Shown here piece after piece: positions 32,553 to 33,509 of a DNA stretch of 33,509 bases. The notes beneath the pieces were generated by a model. The model saw only the letters and a program-made list of their open reading frames with translations. It did not search any database and was not told the origin of the DNA. A program made the translations under genes and the position numbers. Source of the stretch: Bacteroidales bacterium (GTDB taxonomy: Bacteria; Bacteroidota; Bacteroidia; Bacteroidales; UBA932); contig JAKSJL010000017.1 of NCBI GenBank assembly GCA_024398295.1, forward strand, positions 1 to 33,509. Direction: 5' to 3'. Positions within the stretch are counted from its first letter, which is position 1. The number at the start of each line of letters is the position of its first letter.

Positions 32553-33275
32553 ATGCTTCTGGAACTGAAAGACGTAAACAAGACCTACGACAATGGTCAG
32601 CCACTGCACGTGCTCAAGGGTATAGACCTGAGCATTGACAAGGGCGAATTCGTCTCCATCATGGGAGCCTCCGGCTCTGGCAAGTCCACACTCCTGAACA
32701 TTCTCGGTATCCTGGATGACTATGACACAGGAGAGTACTGGCTGGATGGAAAGCTCATCAAGGGCCTTTCCGAGCGCCAGGCTGCCGATTACAGAAACAG
32801 GATGATAGGATTCATTTTCCAGTCGTTCAACCTCATCAGCTTCAAGACAGCAGTGGAAAATGTCGAGCTACCGCTCTTCTATCAGGGCGTGAGTCGCAGC
32901 AAGCGCCACGCCATGGCGATGGAGTACCTCGACAGGCTCGGGCTTGCAGACTGGGCATCGCACTATCCAAACGAGATGTCGGGAGGCCAGAAGCAGAGAG
33001 TCGCCATCGCGCGCGCCCTCATCACGCATCCCCAGATCATCCTCGCCGACGAGCCTACCGGCGCGCTCGACTCGAAGACCTCCGTTGAGGTGATGGAGCT
33101 GCTTGGCCGCCTGAACCGCGAGGAGGGCGTCACCATCATCGTGGTGACCCACGAGAGCGGTGTGGCGAACTGCACCGACAAGATAGTCCACATCAAGGAC
33201 GGCATCATCGGAGAGATCGAGATGAATACTCTCCACAATGCTTCAGCATTCGGTACCACTACCATTATGAAATAG
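32553..33275 (+). CDS. MacB/LolD-type ABC transporter ATP-binding protein
   Basis: The 240-aa cytoplasmic ATPase has all ABC motifs: Walker A GASGSGKST (38-46), Q-loop (FIFQSFNLI), signature MSGGQKQRVAIARAL, Walker B IILADEPTGAL and the H-loop VVTHE. It is of the MacB/LolD/FtsE type that powers MacB-like permeases in efflux, lipoprotein release or peptide export rather than nutrient import. It lies 41 nt after the DUF1573 gene, with no clear promoter, and 7 nt before a FtsX-like permease. Read-through from the SusCD operon is possible but unproven. Confidence 0.95.
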   Translation: MLLELKDVNKTYDNGQPLHVLKGIDLSIDKGEFVSIMGASGSGKSTLLNILGILDDYDTGEYWLDGKLIKGLSERQAADYRNRMIGFIFQSFNLISFKTAVENVELPLFYQGVSRSKRHAMAMEYLDRLGLADWASHYPNEMSGGQKQRVAIARALITHPQIILADEPTGALDSKTSVEVMELLGRLNREEGVTIIVVTHESGVANCTDKIVHIKDGIIGEIEMNTLHNASAFGTTTIMK

Positions 33276-33282
33276 ACTTGCG

Positions 33283-33509
33283 ATGAGAGACCTGTTTGTC
33301 GAAATATGGGAATCCATCCGTAGGAACAAGCTACGTACGTGCCTTACTGGTTTCGCTGTGGCTTGGGGCATCTTCATGCTGATCATCCTGCTCGGTGCTG
33401 GCAATGGCTTGAAGAACAATGTCCGCTCAAGCATATCAGATGCGCAGCTGAACTACATGATGGTGTATCCAGGATACACATCGAAGCCGTATGACGGCCT
33501 GAAACAGGG
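33283..33509 (+). CDS. MacB/FtsX-like ABC permease, 5' part only
   Basis: The first 75 codons are visible before the window ends. The protein starts MRDLFVEIWESIRRNKLRT, followed by one transmembrane helix (about 20-43: FAVAWGIFMLIILLGAGNG) and a segment NNVRSSISDAQLNYMMVYPG. This is the typical start of MacB-PCD/FtsX permeases. Together with the preceding ATPase it forms an ABC exporter whose cargo is unknown. Confidence 0.88.
   Translation, partial: MRDLFVEIWESIRRNKLRTCLTGFAVAWGIFMLIILLGAGNGLKNNVRSSISDAQLNYMMVYPGYTSKPYDGLKQ

Overview
The window looks like chromosome from a gut- or rumen-type member of the Bacteroidales. The evidence is SusC/SusD pairs, DUF-type outer-membrane lipoproteins, FISUMP and PL29-N-like proteins, a glycine-lipid (GlsB/GlsA-like) gene pair, and promoters of the Bacteroidetes TTTG/TAnnTTTG type. 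Coding sequence is moderately GC-rich and intergenic starts are AT-rich. Genus cannot be fixed from sequence reading alone. No tRNA, rRNA, insertion sequence, phage or CRISPR array was seen.

Layout. (1) 1-649 is a non-coding array of exactly 52-bp units, each carrying GACGCA-N14-TGCGTC, alternating between two types (A and B). It runs off the left edge and ends at the stop codon of the next gene. (2) 650-5607 holds a secreted CE1-type esterase with a short propeller tail (minus), an acyltransferase-3 and an EamA transporter (plus), and two unrelated purine nucleoside phosphorylases in one operon (minus). The deoD terminator appears to lie inside the transporter gene. (3) 5633-9077 is a divergent promoter region followed by an exported EEP-family phosphodiesterase/nuclease and a GH78 rhamnosidase that overlap by one base. 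(4) 9078-12593 has a folded inverted-repeat element, a strong promoter, a collagen-like/FISUMP surface lipoprotein and a 5'-nucleotidase-family lipoprotein. (5) 12650-15077 (minus) holds a short MTAN-like nucleosidase and the glsA-glsB glycine-lipid genes.

(6) 15161-32511 is a run of ten same-strand genes, with gaps or overlaps of -1 to 28 nt, that reads as one operon. In order: a lipoprotein with two G-X-(D/N) repeat blocks, SusC, SusD, a DUF4843/4984-like lipoprotein, an unrecognised 669-aa beta-rich lipoprotein, a DUF4458-like LRR lipoprotein, a BACON-LRR lipoprotein, a subtilisin-family lipoprotein, a small lipocalin-like lipoprotein and a DUF1573 protein. There is no glycoside hydrolase, polysaccharide lyase, sigma/anti-sigma pair or hybrid sensor. 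The only enzyme is a protease, so my reading is a surface protein- or peptide-capture system built on SusCD. (7) 32553-33509 begins a MacB-type ABC transporter, cut by the window edge.

Most interesting: the 52-bp array (52 bp is five helical turns, so its inverted repeats would face the same side of the DNA), and the protease/LRR/SusCD operon with its two equal 17-triplet G-X-D/N blocks. The operon lipoproteins all carry acidic residues just after the lipidated Cys, while the neighbouring enzyme lipoproteins do not.
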